From NCBI GenBank assembly GCA_963082875.1, contig OY720099.1, forward strand, positions 3,224,001 to 3,288,000: DNA of 64,000 nt. Direction: 5' to 3'. This DNA is from Corella eumyota (lineage: Eukaryota; Chordata; Ascidiacea; Phlebobranchia; Corellidae). Shown in pieces: positions 53,401 to 64,000 of this stretch. The translations under genes and the position numbers were made by a program. The notes under the pieces were generated by a model. The model ran no database searches. It was not told the origin of the DNA and saw only the letters and a list, made by a program, of their open reading frames with translations. How positions within the stretch are numbered: position 1 is the stretch's first letter; every line of letters starts with the position of its first letter.

Positions 53401-53752
53401 AAATAATATAAGAAGAGCAAAAAATAAAGAAAATGTCCATGTGGTTCGTACTTGCTCTTTTGTCTGATTGAATATGAGCTGCAATTTGTTTCATTATCTT
53501 AACAGTTGGACGAACGATATACACCCTCTGATCGCAACCCCCTAAAATCTCTTTGTGTTCGAGTTTAAATATTTTGTCCACCCCCTTTTGTTTCAAGAAT
53601 TGAACTCCTGTAAGTCGATCGAGAGGGGTCATTAAAACGGGGTCAATCACAAGGTCTTTTTTGCCATAAAAGTTGCCCAGTAGAATTGTTAATTGTTCTC
53701 TTGCCAAGTCTTTTATCACTGATAATCGTGGTATCGATTCCATGCCTGCCAT
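50446..53752 (-). CDS. VPS33B: Vacuolar protein sorting-associated protein 33B
   Basis: Multi-exon gene on the minus strand. The ATG is at 53752 ([20 protein letters not shown]) and the stop at 50446-50448. About nine exons are seen, including those near 53752-53453, 53140-52945, 52750-52515, 52250-52103, 52030-51940, 51850-51640, 51525-51310, 51230-50960 and 50740-50446; boundaries are approximate. It is a Sec1/Munc18-family protein. [28 protein letters not shown] and [19 protein letters not shown] match VPS33B rather than VPS33A. VPS33B pairs with VIPAR (SPE39) in recycling-endosome and alpha-granule or collagen traffic. The C-terminus [21 protein letters not shown] is the SM-family signature. 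Introns contain at least three SINE pieces. Confidence 0.92.
50818..50930 (+). repeat. SINE fragment in VPS33B intron
   Basis: Plus-oriented: AGTTTGATTCCCACTGC (B box), GTGGTACCCTAATGTAAAGTG and CTATAAAAGGTGTAAACT, matching the head and middle of the family. Confidence 0.65.
52285..52491 (+). repeat. 5'-truncated SINE in VPS33B intron
   Basis: Plus-oriented tail two-thirds: CCTATAAATGGTATGAAC, CGGGCAATCATAATCTATA, GGAGTAACTGATGTTACTC and TCGACCTTCTCACATTGAG. The tRNA-like head is missing. Confidence 0.8.
53249..53375 (+). repeat. SINE head in VPS33B intron 1
   Basis: Plus-oriented with a good A box (CATGGTGTAGTTGTTAGAAC) and a perfect B box (GGTTCGATCCCCACTA), followed by GGCTATAAATGGTATAAA. 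It looks tRNA-like but lacks acceptor-stem pairing, so it is not a tRNA gene. Confidence 0.8.
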
Positions 53753-54087
53753 TTTTAGTTTTGGATCAATAATAATTAAAAAAAGTACAGATCATCGATA
53801 TGTAATTTATTCTAAAAAAATTATGATTGAATTAAACCTAACGTTGTAAACTTAAAAAAGTTCAATAAAATTAAACAGAGACATAGTTAGCTACTACTCT
53901 TAATATAAAAAGATAATTAAAAAAGGACAATCGGTTAATTTCAACAAAAATCATTAAACACAAATAAAAATTGAAATTACTTGTTCAAAAACAAAATACA
54001 ACCTTAAATAATCCCCCAAAAATAACTAAATAGTTTCTAAAATCGTCAAAAATTTAATTCAAGGTCTAAAAAAAATCCTTAGAAAAT
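53753..54087 (-). other. Spacer LSM8 to VPS33B
   Basis: 335 bp of AT-rich DNA between two minus-strand genes; it holds the LSM8 3' UTR and the VPS33B promoter. No site was recognised. Confidence 0.45.
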
Positions 54088-54378
54088 TCAGTGCACAACA
54101 GCATTTAAAGGAGTAGCTCTTATATTATCAAGATCCAGAGCAGCGTCGACCGCATCATCTACTTCCCCCACAACAGCCACGTTATCCCCCCTGATAATAT
54201 AAAGTCCCAGCATCACTTGTTCGACCCCCTGCCCCGAAGAAAACACCCTTTCATGGCTTTCATCCAATACGAGGTTCACTGTTTGGTCGAATCCTTTAAG
54301 AGTCCCGACGATCATTCTTCCATCAGAAGTTATAACTGAGACAATTCGATTGACAAGAGGCTCAAGCGCTGATGCCAT
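54088..54378 (-). CDS. LSM8: U6 snRNA-associated Sm-like protein LSM8
   Basis: Intronless, 96 aa, exactly the human length. The Sm1 motif (VSVITSDGRMIVGTLKGFDQTVNLVLDE) and Sm2 motif (GLYIIRGDNVAVVGE) are intact, and the C-terminus LDNIRATPLNAVVH is specific to LSM8. LSM8 replaces LSM1 in the nuclear LSM2-8 ring that binds the 3' end of U6 snRNA. Divergent from SDAD1 (595 bp between ATGs). Confidence 0.97.
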   Translation of the reverse strand: MASALEPLVNRIVSVITSDGRMIVGTLKGFDQTVNLVLDESHERVFSSGQGVEQVMLGLYIIRGDNVAVVGEVDDAVDAALDLDNIRATPLNAVVH

Positions 54379-54972
54379 TTTGTTTGTTTATTTATTTTTT
54401 ACTCCAATAACAGGTAAGCTTCAATTTGTATTACTTTGTCAATATCAATATTTATATTAATAATAAAATTTTTTATCCCCTTAAATGTATGTAAAAAATA
54501 AGTTTATTTAAGTTAAACATATTGGTTTAAAACTGTTGTGAATCTGTTTGCATTGACCCCATGGTATTTATGATTTAAATACGTATTTATACAACCAACG
54601 AGCTAATTTTAACAATCGTTAACAGTACCATACTAATTTATTAACAAACATATCAAAGAATATAACTTGAAGCCTACGAAAACCCGTAGCATTACGCACA
54701 TTTTTGTCTCGTCAATTTTTTCTTTTTTTGTCTTATTTTCTCTCAAATTTTAAAACGATGCAACAACTATACGAGAGAGAGATGCTGGAAAAAGGGAGAG
54801 TCGTGAATCATCAAAATAACACATGCTTTCGTGTCGATGTGTGAATTTTTTTATAGTTATATTGGTTTTATTTAACAAAGTAAACTTTAATACATAAATA
54901 ACTAAAATAGAACTATTTACTCTGGACTTGGGGATTTATAGTTCAATAATAACTTAGGTTTAATGATTTAAA
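54379..54972. promoter_or_regulatory. Divergent promoter, LSM8 / SDAD1
   Basis: 594 bp between divergent ATGs. A small GC-containing island at about 54670-54840 includes the hairpin CTACG-6-CGTAG (about 54673-54690) and a GAGAGAGAG tract (about 54773). AT-rich elsewhere. No factor site assigned. Confidence 0.45.
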
Positions 54973-57900
54973 ATGGGGAGAACTAGTTTGTTACCGGATA
55001 ATTTGCCGCAGCTTCAGAACTTAATTAAAAGAGATCCAACGTCTTACAAAGCGGAGGTAACTCCTTTTATTTAAGAATAAATAATTGTCAAATTTGACGT
55101 TGAATAAATATTAAAAGCTACTCACTTTTTAAATTTGCGATTTTAAAAATGTAAATACCACACTGTCAGACTGTTATTAAGGCAGAGATACAGGGTTTGA
55201 TTCTCACGGCTGTCATGTCTATTGTATGGCAGTTTCAATAAATGTTAGTTTTTCGTAATATTTTAGTGCAATGTAAAAAATGCCCGGTTGTTAAAGTTAA
55301 TTATTACTAGGTTTTTGTTATGATTAATCTATTTTGGCAAATTTAATTTAAAAAAATTATTTTCACATGCTATTTTGTTTACCAGTTGATTTTTTTAGTT
55401 TGAACAACAATATCGACGATATGAATCTAACTTGCAAGTTTTTCTTTTACAACCAAATGATGATGCGACTGGTTTATCTGAACTTATTATGTTTATTGCA
55501 CAAGTAAGTAAGCTTATACATTGTTGTAATCAATTGTAAAAAAAATTAAATAATATAGTAACTGGTGTATAAGTTAACATAATTGTGAATATATATGCAG
55601 AATATTAAACATTGATTTGATATTACTAATTTATTATTATTAATTTTAATTTTTCTAGGTATCCCAGTGTTATCCTGAATTAGTTAAAGAATTTCCTCAA
55701 CAATTGCGAGAAATCTTAAAAAAATTTGGGACCACTTTAAATCCAGAAGTTCGAATGGTATGTATATATCAAAAACTTGAAAAAAAAATTTGATTAAAAA
55801 AAATAGAAAAAACATTCTAAAATATCTATTTATGTTTTAAAATAAAGCCATTAATTTTGGATCACTTGTACTTTATTGTTCTTGAACAAAGTATTTTACT
55901 TTAGGCACTTCACCAATTTTCTTTTGTACTTACTGGTCCTAAATTTAGAGGATCGAATTGTGCATTTAATTTTTTTAAAGAGCTTTTAAAATCAATATTT
56001 CCTTTAATTTTTAGATGTTGTGTAGAGCCTTGATGCTTTTACGAACTAAAAATCTTCTCACAGCCTCATCTTTGTTTGAATTATTTTTTGATTTATTTCG
56101 ATGTTCTGATAAATTGTTAAGAAAGGTATAATTATTTGATTACTAAATTTTTCTATAAAATCCACTTTTTAAATATGTAATTTAATAATTTTAATTGCTA
56201 AAAACTTTTTAGACACTTTATAACTACATTGTTCAAGATATTAAAAAGTTGAACACTGGACATAAAGATAACAGACTGAACAAGGTATGTAAACTTTAAT
56301 TTTTATGTTTTAACAAAGATAGCTTTTTGGTATAGTAAACTTTTTGGTTATTTTGACAAATGGTACATCATGTCAAGGCCAAAGAAACGACCTTTTTCTG
56401 TTTAAGAACAAAGATATAAAATATAAAAAGTTTTATGTTTTTGATTTTGTGTATTTTATTTCAGATTTTGCAAAATTTCATGTACACAATGTTATCAGAT
56501 AATAACTCAACCGCTGTCAAAATGTCTCTTATGGTTATGACCGAGCTTTATCACAGAAAAATTTGGAATGATGCAAAAACTGTTAATGTTATTAGTACAG
56601 CTTGCTTCTCAAAAGTCACAAAGGTAAAAAGCATGTAAAAATAAAAAGTAAAACAACTAACTGATTAATTTGTAAAAAAACAAGTAAAAACTGTTGAATG
56701 TCTTATAAATTGACATTTTGTAATTTTCTTTGATTTGACAATGTAGAAATAATAGGCTATTTAATATTCAGGTGATGTCAACTTCGTTGCGCTTTTTCCT
56801 TGGTCAGGATGAAAGACCGGATGACTCAGATTCGGATTCAGGAGAAGAAGGACCATCAGCTCGCGATATTATTATAAGGTACTGATCTTATTACTAGATA
56901 ATTAAATTGTCTTTTTTGGATTGGCCACATTATCATTTAAAGCACTTTACTTACAGGCTTGCTTGTGGCAAAGTTATGTTTTCTAACTGCCATGTCTTTT
57001 CTAGATTTGCTGTAAAGAAAAAATCTACAAAAGCGAAACAGAAACGAGACAAGGCATTAAAAAGTTTAAAAAAACACAAGAAAAGTTTAAAGAAAGCTAA
57101 CACTGATTTTTCTGCTATCCACTTATTACATGACCCAGAAGGTAAACTATATTTTAAGTTTGATTGGAGATCAGATCAAAATTTTTAACATTCACAAAAT
57201 TAGTTTATGAAAAAAACTTTCACTAACAGTTTAAACATATTTTTTTATCCAAGTCTAAAAAAAGAATTGAATGGTTTTATATTTTTGTTACTTTTATTCT
57301 AGGGTTTTCCGAAAGACTTTTTAAGCAGCTGCAAAAATCGAACGAGAGTTTTGAGCTGAAACTTTTAATGATTTTGGTTTTGTCTCGAATTGTTGGCGTT
57401 CATAGTCTATTCTTGTTTAATTTTTATCCATTTTTACAAAGGTTTTTACAACCCCACCAGAGAGGTTAATATATATATTATAAAATTTTTGTTTAAAAAT
57501 ATGTTTCTATGACTGAAAAACAAATGACTTTTCCATTGCTATAGTGCCTTAAGGCACTTTAAATGCATTTACCTGCTACTAAGTCAAAAACCAATCAACA
57601 GAGTATCTTAAACTGCCAAAGTCAACTGTGGACTTGCTTGGAGTATATAACATCTATGTTTAAATATATGGTTTATTTTTTAGATGTTACAAAGATTTTG
57701 GTTGCTGTGGCGCAAGCAAGTCATGAGCTAGTCCCACCAGAAATTATCCAATCTGTGATTATGACTATTGCTAACAATTTTGTAACTGAGAGGAATTCAA
57801 GTGAAGTGATGGCAGTAGGGTAATTATACATTTCATATACCTCTAACATACTTTTCAGTTATTTAATTGTAGTATAGAGCCTTTCTGAAAAAAATTACAA

Positions 57901-59816
57901 AATAGAAGCATGAATTATTTTATAATTTGTTGCACAAACATTATTGCTCTTAGTAATCTAACCTTTAAAAATATGTTATTTTTTTTTTTTTAGCTTGAAT
58001 GCAGTCAGGGAAATTTGTGCAAGATGTCCCTTAGCGATGACTGAAGACCTCTTAAGAGACTTAACTTTATACAAAACTAAACACGATAAAACTGTTACTT
58101 CAGCTGCTAGGTCTCTTATACAACTATACAGGAAAACCAACCCAACTATGTTACATAAAAGGGACAGGGTAAAATAATGTTTAACAGCAAATTTTTTTTA
58201 TTTTTAAATAAAAAAAATAGGTTTATATTTACCAAATTACATACTAGTAGCTATAACTACTATACTTTTTTAATATTTTTAAAGTTATGTTCAATGATTT
58301 TATTTACTGATTTTATATTATTGGTATATATTTATTTTTTATTTGTAGGGAAAACCAACAGAGGCAAGTGTTGACATACAAGCCACAAACTATGGGGAAA
58401 TTGTTACAACTGATTATTTGCCGGGCTCTGAAAACTTGACTACAGAAGTGTCGGAAAATGAGGAAGGTAGTTACACTTTATTTTTATGAAAATAAAAGTC
58501 AATTAAAATTTTTATTGATTAATTTGTATTTTTAAGATGATAAAGTCTCGGATGTAGAGAGTGAGGATGGAAGTTGGCAAAATGTTTCAGATGAAGAAGA
58601 GGTAAATGTAAACTTTTCTGTTTAAATAAAACTAAATTGTTTTAAATATTTTTTTTGTGTAAGTTAGATTAATTTTTATTTTCTGTACATGTTTATAACA
58701 TTCTGTTCTTTCAAACAAGATTTTTAAGTAATTTTTTTTGTTAAAATGGTTTAGCACACCCACCACATCAATAATATTTGTACATGCTTAAGGCATGTGA
58801 GCCTAAGTTAGGGTAACAAAAGTCAGTCTTTCTACCTCCATATTGAGAATATTTGGATAGAAAAATAACTCGTGTCTTTTTTTTAAAAGGTTAAGCCTGA
58901 TGAAAATGAAAAAGAGCAACTAAACCCAGAAGAGAAAAAGGCAAAGGCCAAAGCAGTCAGCCAAGCTCGCATATTCACACAAGAGGAGTTTGGAAGCATG
59001 AAAGCTGTTCAAGCTGCAAAAGAAGTGTTGCCTTCGTTAAGCAAGAAAGCGAAAAAGAGAAAGAGTTTAACTTTAGCTGAACCCAGTGAAACGTTTGTCT
59101 TTTTTTTGATGATCCTGAAACAATTTGTATAATACTTACACTTGCAAATTATCTTTAATTACCTTAAAACTTTTTCTTATTTAAATATAAATAATTAAAA
59201 AAATTGACTTGGCAGCATCAGGTCTTTTTAACTTAAAGTTGGCTTAAAGCTGCATTCACTTACTTAATTTTTTATTTTTTGTTTTATTTATGTATAATTT
59301 GTAAAAATTCAAAACAAAATTTATCTAATATGTTTTGCCATTTAGATCTGGTGAATTGGTTGCACTTGGTGACATCGAAATGGTTTACAAAAAGCGAGCT
59401 CATGATCGTGAAAGTAGAATGGCAACTGTGCTAGCTGGTAGAGAAGACAGGGAGAAGTTTGGGCGCAAAAAAACTAAACTGGATCCATTTGCAAGTACCA
59501 CTAACAAGGTTCGTTTTATTTTTTTATTAGTTCACTATCAATATAAGTAAAGGTTATGTAAAGAAAGGTCATAGGTTCTCAAAATGAGACTAGGTTTGTT
59601 TCCCAAATGTTACTTTATGTTCCCAGTAGGTTGTTTTTCATGTTTATGTTGCTTGTATTGACTTATTATATCTTTATTATTTAGCAAAAATTAAAGAGTA
59701 AGCCATTTATGATGGTTCGTCATAAGATGAAGAAGAAAAGTTCTGGAAGATCGTTCAGAGAAAAACAAATTGCTCTTAGAAGTGCTCTTGTTAAACGTGC
59801 AAAGCATTACAAATAA
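54973..59816 (+). CDS. SDAD1: SDA1 domain-containing protein 1 (60S ribosome export)
   Basis: Sixteen exons: 54973-55056, 55399-55503, 55659-55757, 56015-56125, 56213-56284, 56465-56623, 56772-56878, 57005-57141, 57303-57464, 57684-57819, 57994-58168, 58349-58466, 58537-58601, 58890-59092, 59346-59508, 59685-59816. They sum to 676 codons (675 aa; human 687). Yeast Sda1 is a nucleolar factor for 60S maturation and export. The N-terminal NUC130-type block ([16 protein letters not shown]) and [27 protein letters not shown] are nearly identical to human. An SDA1 block follows ([21 protein letters not shown]). The C-terminal half is acidic then strongly basic, ending in a Lys/Arg-rich [17 protein letters not shown]. 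Introns carry degraded SINEs at about 55160-55250, 57525-57665 and 58785-58860. Confidence 0.95.
55160..55250 (+). repeat. SINE head remnant in SDAD1 intron 1
   Basis: Plus-oriented remnant: CACTGTCAGACTGTTATT then GGTTTGATTCTCACGGC (B box) and TATTGTATGGCAG. Diverged. Confidence 0.5.
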
Positions 59817-60510
59817 ACTAGCGTAAAACATTGCCAATCTAATGTTTACTTTTCTTGAATTGTCTTATAGAGGACTAATGCGATTTCTTTAAGACCAAAC
59901 ATGTGGTTTTGTTTTCTTGCAAATAAATTTAACAATGGTACCAGGATTTTGTAACCAAATTTTTTGAGGATTAGTTTAAGGAATCTATTTTGATTTAAGG
60001 GTGGTACTTAAAATTGCTAAAATTTTTAGAGGTTTGTAAATGCTTGCCTGTATTTTTAACTTTTAGTCCTAATGTAGGAAGAAACACAATAAAGGAGAGA
60101 AGGTAGAATATAGTTTTTAATTATATTGATCTTATAGCCTAATTTTTAACTTGCAGTTTGGTTTTTGACTAAGTACCAGGTAGTGCCAATTGTTTTAAAT
60201 CATTTTTATTAGCAATTTAACATGTAAGCAGTGGGGATCGAACATAGTACGTCGTGTTGTAAAGCCAAGTATTCTAACTACTACGCAAGTTAAAACAATT
60301 ATTTTTTTAGAAAACGTAAATTAATGTTTTTCGCTGTCAATCACTTTTTGGCGTCAAAATAAAGATAAAAATTTTGCATTTTGTGCAATTTTATTTTTCA
60401 CAAAAGTAATTACTTTTCGGTAAATACCAAAATGATTTTCTTCGTGCCCCAGTGACGTCAGAAAAATGTGTATACTTATCGCCTGACTGCGCCAATATTG
60501 TAATATTGGG
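59817..60510. other. SDAD1 3' UTR and flank
   Basis: AT-rich non-coding DNA. AATAAA lies near 59921-59926. A minus-oriented SINE head is at 60212-60293 (GCAGTGGGGATCGAACATAG). A perfect CRE TGACGTCA lies at 60453-60460 in a short GC island, possibly part of an FCHO upstream regulatory region. No gene. Confidence 0.5.
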
Positions 60511-60519
60511 GTTTAGTTA

Positions 60520-62265
60520 GAGGAGGGGTTATAACTATTTTTTGGCGGTTGTCGGTTGTCGGGTTGTCGGGTCTAGGTTGTCAGGTCTAAGTTGTCGGGT
60601 TGTCGGGTTGTCAGGTCTAGGTTGTCGGGTTGTCGGGTCTAGGTTGTCGGGTTGTCAGGTCTAGGTTGTCAGGTCTAAGTTGTCGGGTTGTCAGGTCTAG
60701 GTTGTCGGGTCGTCAGGTCTAGGTTGTGGGGTCGTCAGGTCTAGGTTGTCGGGTCGTCAGGTCTAGGTTGTCAGGTTTTAAGTTGTCGGGTTGTCATACC
60801 CAGGTTGTCAGGTCTAGGTTGCTGAGTTGTTAGACCAAGGTAGTCAAGTTTAGGTAATATGTTATATGGTGCATGCATGAATTATATAAATATTTGGTCA
60901 GGTTGTTAGCTATCTAGGTTGTTTGATTTTGGTCAATAGGTTGTTGAGTGGTTTAACACTCTACTATCAGATTTTATGCAAAAATGCATCTATCAATTAT
61001 TAATGCTATTGAAAAAAGGTCACATAACAAAAAAACTTGTATAATTTTTGGGTTATTTGTAGGCAAAATTGTTTACTATTATAGAATATAAAATGTTTGC
61101 TTTATAACCAAATATCAAACAAAAAGATGTTAAACATTACAACAACCCAACACCAGACAACCCAAAAGCCGACAACTTAACCCATGGACAACTCAATAGA
61201 TCGAATGAAATCAAACGGATATAAAATTAAACAAAAATTTTGCATGAATTAAACCCTAACCCCAACCCTCACCCATTCAGATAACCCATTAACACACAAG
61301 TTATGTGTCTACATGGTCAGTTATCCTTGGGTTGAAATGTCTACGGGTTGAGGTGTTCGTTGAGTTGTCTGGTGTTAAGTTGCCAATGGGGTAAATTGAC
61401 TGACCACTTATATTTGTATTGATTGTTGTATATTGTCGTCAAATAAACTCATAAATGGCTCTTTAATTTTTTTTAAATATATATTTATACACATTAACCA
61501 TATATCTACCCTTAAAGGATTATATAAAATAAAAACAAAGAAAAATAAAATTCCACCCAAAAAATATGAATTATAAAAATATGTATTTATTTTTAACTCA
61601 ATATACATCCCGACAACCGAGACCTGACAACCCGACAAGGACAACTTAGACCTAACAACCCGACAACCTAGACCTGACAACCCGACAACCTAGATGTGAC
61701 AACCGGCAGCGTGGTGTAGTGGTCAGGACACTCTTCTACCATACACAAGGTGCAGGGTTTAATTCCCAGTGATCTTATGCTGTAGCCCTTGAGTAAGGCG
61801 GTGTGAACTCCTGCTTAAAATTGTGAACTCCTGCTGAGCCGGCACTTATGCAGCAGTGAATTACTGGGCAATTATAATCTATAATATCCCAAACTAGCAT
61901 AGGCAACTCGAGACTGGGTTGGGGTAACTGATGTTACTCTATGTTTAAGACGCGCATTCGACTTTCCCACGGCGAGGATGAAGTTACATACAAAAAAAAC
62001 CTAGACCTCACAACCTAGACTGACATCCCGACAACCTAGACGTGACAACCTAGACCTGACAAGCCGACAACCTAGACCTGACAACCCGACAACTTAGACC
62101 TGACAACCTAGACCCGACAACCCGACAACCTAGACCTGACAACCCGACAACTTAGACCTGACAACCTAGACCCGACAACCCGACAACCTAGACCTGACAA
62201 CCCGACAACTTAGACCTGACAACCTGACAACCCGACAACCGACAAAAAAAGTTATAACCCCTGTA
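60520..62265. mobile_element. Large fold-back element with GTTGTCGGG minisatellite arms
   Basis: Outer ends are inverted repeats: AGGGGTTATAACT...CGGTTGTCGG at 60524, and its complement ending CCCCTG at 62263. The left arm (about 60540-60850) is a GGTTGTCGGGTTGTCAGGTC-type array. The right arm (about 61605-62245) is the inverted complement. A second inner pair of inverted pieces flanks 61140-61395. GTTTAGTTA occurs directly outside both ends (60511-60519, 62266-62274) as a probable target duplication. No transposase was found. The C/AGGGG end resembles hAT termini. It contains a SINE at 61705-61999. Confidence 0.8.
61705..61999 (+). mobile_element. Full-length tRNA-derived SINE (best copy in window)
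   Basis: Begins GGCAGCGTGGTGTAGTGGTC (A box), has a B box at 61756-61766 (GGTTTAATTCC), then middle and tail modules, and ends TTACATACAAAAAAAA. It lies in the right arm of the fold-back element. CCTAGATGTGACAACC before and CCTAGACCTCACAACC after could be target duplications or the host array itself. A short tandem duplication of GTGAACTCCTGCT is near 61804-61835. Confidence 0.9.
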
Positions 62266-62274
62266 GTTTAGTTA

Positions 62275-62995
62275 TCTGTAAAAAAAATAGACATTAACTA
62301 AAATGAAAGGGAATTGCAAGCTTGCATAAACTAATTTCGCATTCTTTAAATTTTATAAAATTTGAGTATTATATAAGTCTCTAAATGGAGATTTACTTAG
62401 TTTAATTTGTTTTTCTAGCGAGTTAATAGTTTCGTTAATAAGTCAATTTATTTAAATTTTTATATTTAAGGAAAATAAAATGTACTCTGTCAGCTAAAAT
62501 CGGCTAACTGAAAAAATTACATATAAATATATAAAATAAACTAAAAATTTCTTAGTTTTTTATTGTAGATCAATTAATAAAACGTCAATATTTAAAGGTT
62601 AAATAATAAAACAAAATACTATCAGTTTTATTATATGCTAAATAGTTAAAGCACAAGCTGACAGAAACAAAGAAAAAAATATAAAAAGAAAGTGGATACA
62701 AACTTCCAGTCAGCCCATCTGACTGTGGTATAGATATTTTTGGTTAACATCTACAAAATCCCTACAATACTACAAAGAAATCTGTTTTTATTCAATTTTA
62801 AAACATACTGACAGCTAACTTCAAACTTAAACATGCTTAACATCAAACATAACTTCTTTAAAATATAACAAAAAAATTATATTTTTTAGATCAGGTTTTG
62901 TAATATTATAAATGGACCTTCTATATAAGATTTGTCTTTAAAAAAAATAAGTTAAAAAATTTTGGAATACATTCGATACAAAAACTTTCACAAAG
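62275..62995 (+). promoter_or_regulatory. Upstream region of FCHO
   Basis: 721 bp of AT-rich DNA before the FCHO ATG at 62996; promoter and 5' UTR presumably lie here. No distinct motif or repeat was recognised. Confidence 0.4.
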
Positions 62996-64000
62996 ATGGT
63001 AGATGATTTATTAAACAGCGGCGTTTCGTTTGGAACAACAGTGGCACCAACGATGGTGGATAACAATCTTTTTGCAAAGCATTTTTGGGTAAGTTTTTGT
63101 ATATATAAAAGTCTGCTTTTTTTAAAAAAGTTTTTAAAAAAGTGTTTTTTTTTATTACCTTTTTTAACCTATTAAAAGGAAAATTAAAGACATTCATTTG
63201 GATAATTTTTACTTATTCTCTATATTTGTTTAAAAATTCTATGAAATTTTTATTTATTGAATGAGTAATATCAGTCCCTAAAAGCTATGATTAACTATTT
63301 TTAGAAGATTGGCATATTTATTGCTATAATAAACAACAATTTAGTTTTTCTACAAAGCAATATTAAAAGCTAAAATATAAAAAAGAAAAAATAATCTGTA
63401 TGGGAATAATTTATAACTATTAACATATAACTAACAAAAATAGAATTATTATTCATTTATTCATCAAACGTTGTTGTTTAATTTTAGGGTGAAAAACATA
63501 ATGGATTCGATGTCCTTTATCACAACATGAAACATGGTCAAGTTTCAGTTAAATTCTTACAAGACTTTATCCGTGATAGGTAATTTAGTTAATATTAGTT
63601 TATACTTTCTAAACAAATGGTACTGAGAGCTTTTTAAGGTGTTGGCAATATGTTGGTAATAAATTATCAAGTAAAACTGTAAAAAAAGGTCCACTAAATC
63701 TGCTTGCAGTGGTCATAAATAGTGGCTTTTAATATTTATTTTGTTTAGTTCATTTGTTGTTTTTTTTAGTGCTAACATACAAGATATTCATTCCAAACAT
63801 TTAACTAAGCTAGCAAGGCAAGCAGCAAGCTCAAGCACAGTTGGGTAATAATATCTTTCAATTTTTGTTTCAATGAATATGTTATAATTATAAAAAGGAA
63901 ATTATTTATAGTTTAAACCCATTATTTTTTCTTTTTTTGAAAAAAATGCAATTATGATTTTTAGGACGTTTTATCCACTGTTCGATGTTCTTAAAGTAAC
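62996..64000 (+). CDS. FCHO2: FCHO1/2 F-BAR protein, N-terminal part (runs off the window)
   Basis: Four exons seen: 62996-63088, 63488-63579, 63770-63844 and 63965 to about 63995, with donor GTAAC at the window edge. The reading frame is continuous across all four. [31 protein letters not shown] and [14 protein letters not shown] are the start of the F-BAR domain of FCHO1/FCHO2, membrane-bending proteins that nucleate clathrin-coated pits. The visible part also carries about 24 residues ([18 protein letters not shown]...) before the usual FVENFWGEK-type start, a longer N-terminus than vertebrate FCHO. Whether it is FCHO1 or FCHO2 cannot be told. The rest of the gene (coiled coil, mu-homology domain) lies outside the window. 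Confidence 0.88.

Noticed and set aside
61254-61275. Telomere-like CCCTAACCCC
   Set aside because: Only two imperfect units inside the fold-back element; too short for an interstitial telomere tract.

Overview
The window looks like nuclear DNA of a tunicate, most likely a Ciona-type ascidian. It is AT-rich and compact, with short introns bounded by GT/AG and T-rich acceptors. Protein-coding exons match chordate orthologues closely, and one tRNA-derived SINE family is scattered through introns and intergenic DNA. The organism assignment is inferred from gene style and repeats; no species marker was searched.

Layout, left to right: 1-1880 no gene; 1881-4202 (-) cytochrome b561; 5292-14716 (+) tankyrase in 21 exons; 15939-17851 (+) LEPROT/Vps55 family; 18662-19609 (-) membrane-anchored JmjC/cupin protein; 19913-21844 (-) PRMT5; 22848-25226 (-) TMEM245; 25601-33061 (+) FIG4 in 20 exons; 33062-38262 a gene-poor, repeat-rich block; 38263-39809 (+) an unrecognised single-pass receptor-like protein; 40550-42778 (+) MCM5; 43386-44490 (+) PPIH; 44669-46000 (-) TEX47-like protein; 46497-49902 (+) UBXN7; 50446-53752 (-) VPS33B; 54088-54378 (-) LSM8; 54973-59816 (+) SDAD1; 59817-62995 intergenic with a large fold-back element; 62996 to the window end (+) the 5' part of FCHO1/2. 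Exon boundaries were read by eye. For the + strand multi-exon genes and cytochrome b561 the joined exons sum to whole codons, giving proteins close to the human lengths.

Most genes are housekeeping: poly(ADP-ribosyl)ation, arginine methylation, splicing (PPIH, LSM8), replication licensing (MCM5), ribosome export (SDAD1), p97/ubiquitin work (UBXN7) and endolysosomal traffic (FIG4, VPS33B, LEPROT, FCHO). There is no sign of a pathway cluster. Neighbours are often head-to-head with short shared promoters (CYB561/tankyrase, TMEM245/FIG4, TEX47-like/UBXN7, LSM8/SDAD1). Four or five genes are intronless, including three in a row on the minus strand (JmjC protein, PRMT5, TMEM245).

The most unusual DNA lies between FIG4 and the receptor-like gene. 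A CRE/E-box-rich promoter-like segment (33617-34075) with an internal duplication is followed by two exon-like pieces. These are followed by a tandem array of about 13 copies of a 30-bp unit (36108-36525). Each unit holds a branch-point-like TACTAAC, a T tract and a CAG|G acceptor, so the array is in effect a row of ready-made 3' splice sites. Two fold-back elements with minisatellite arms (16560-17211 and about 60520-62265) carry 8-9 bp target duplications; the first sits inside a SINE and the second contains one.
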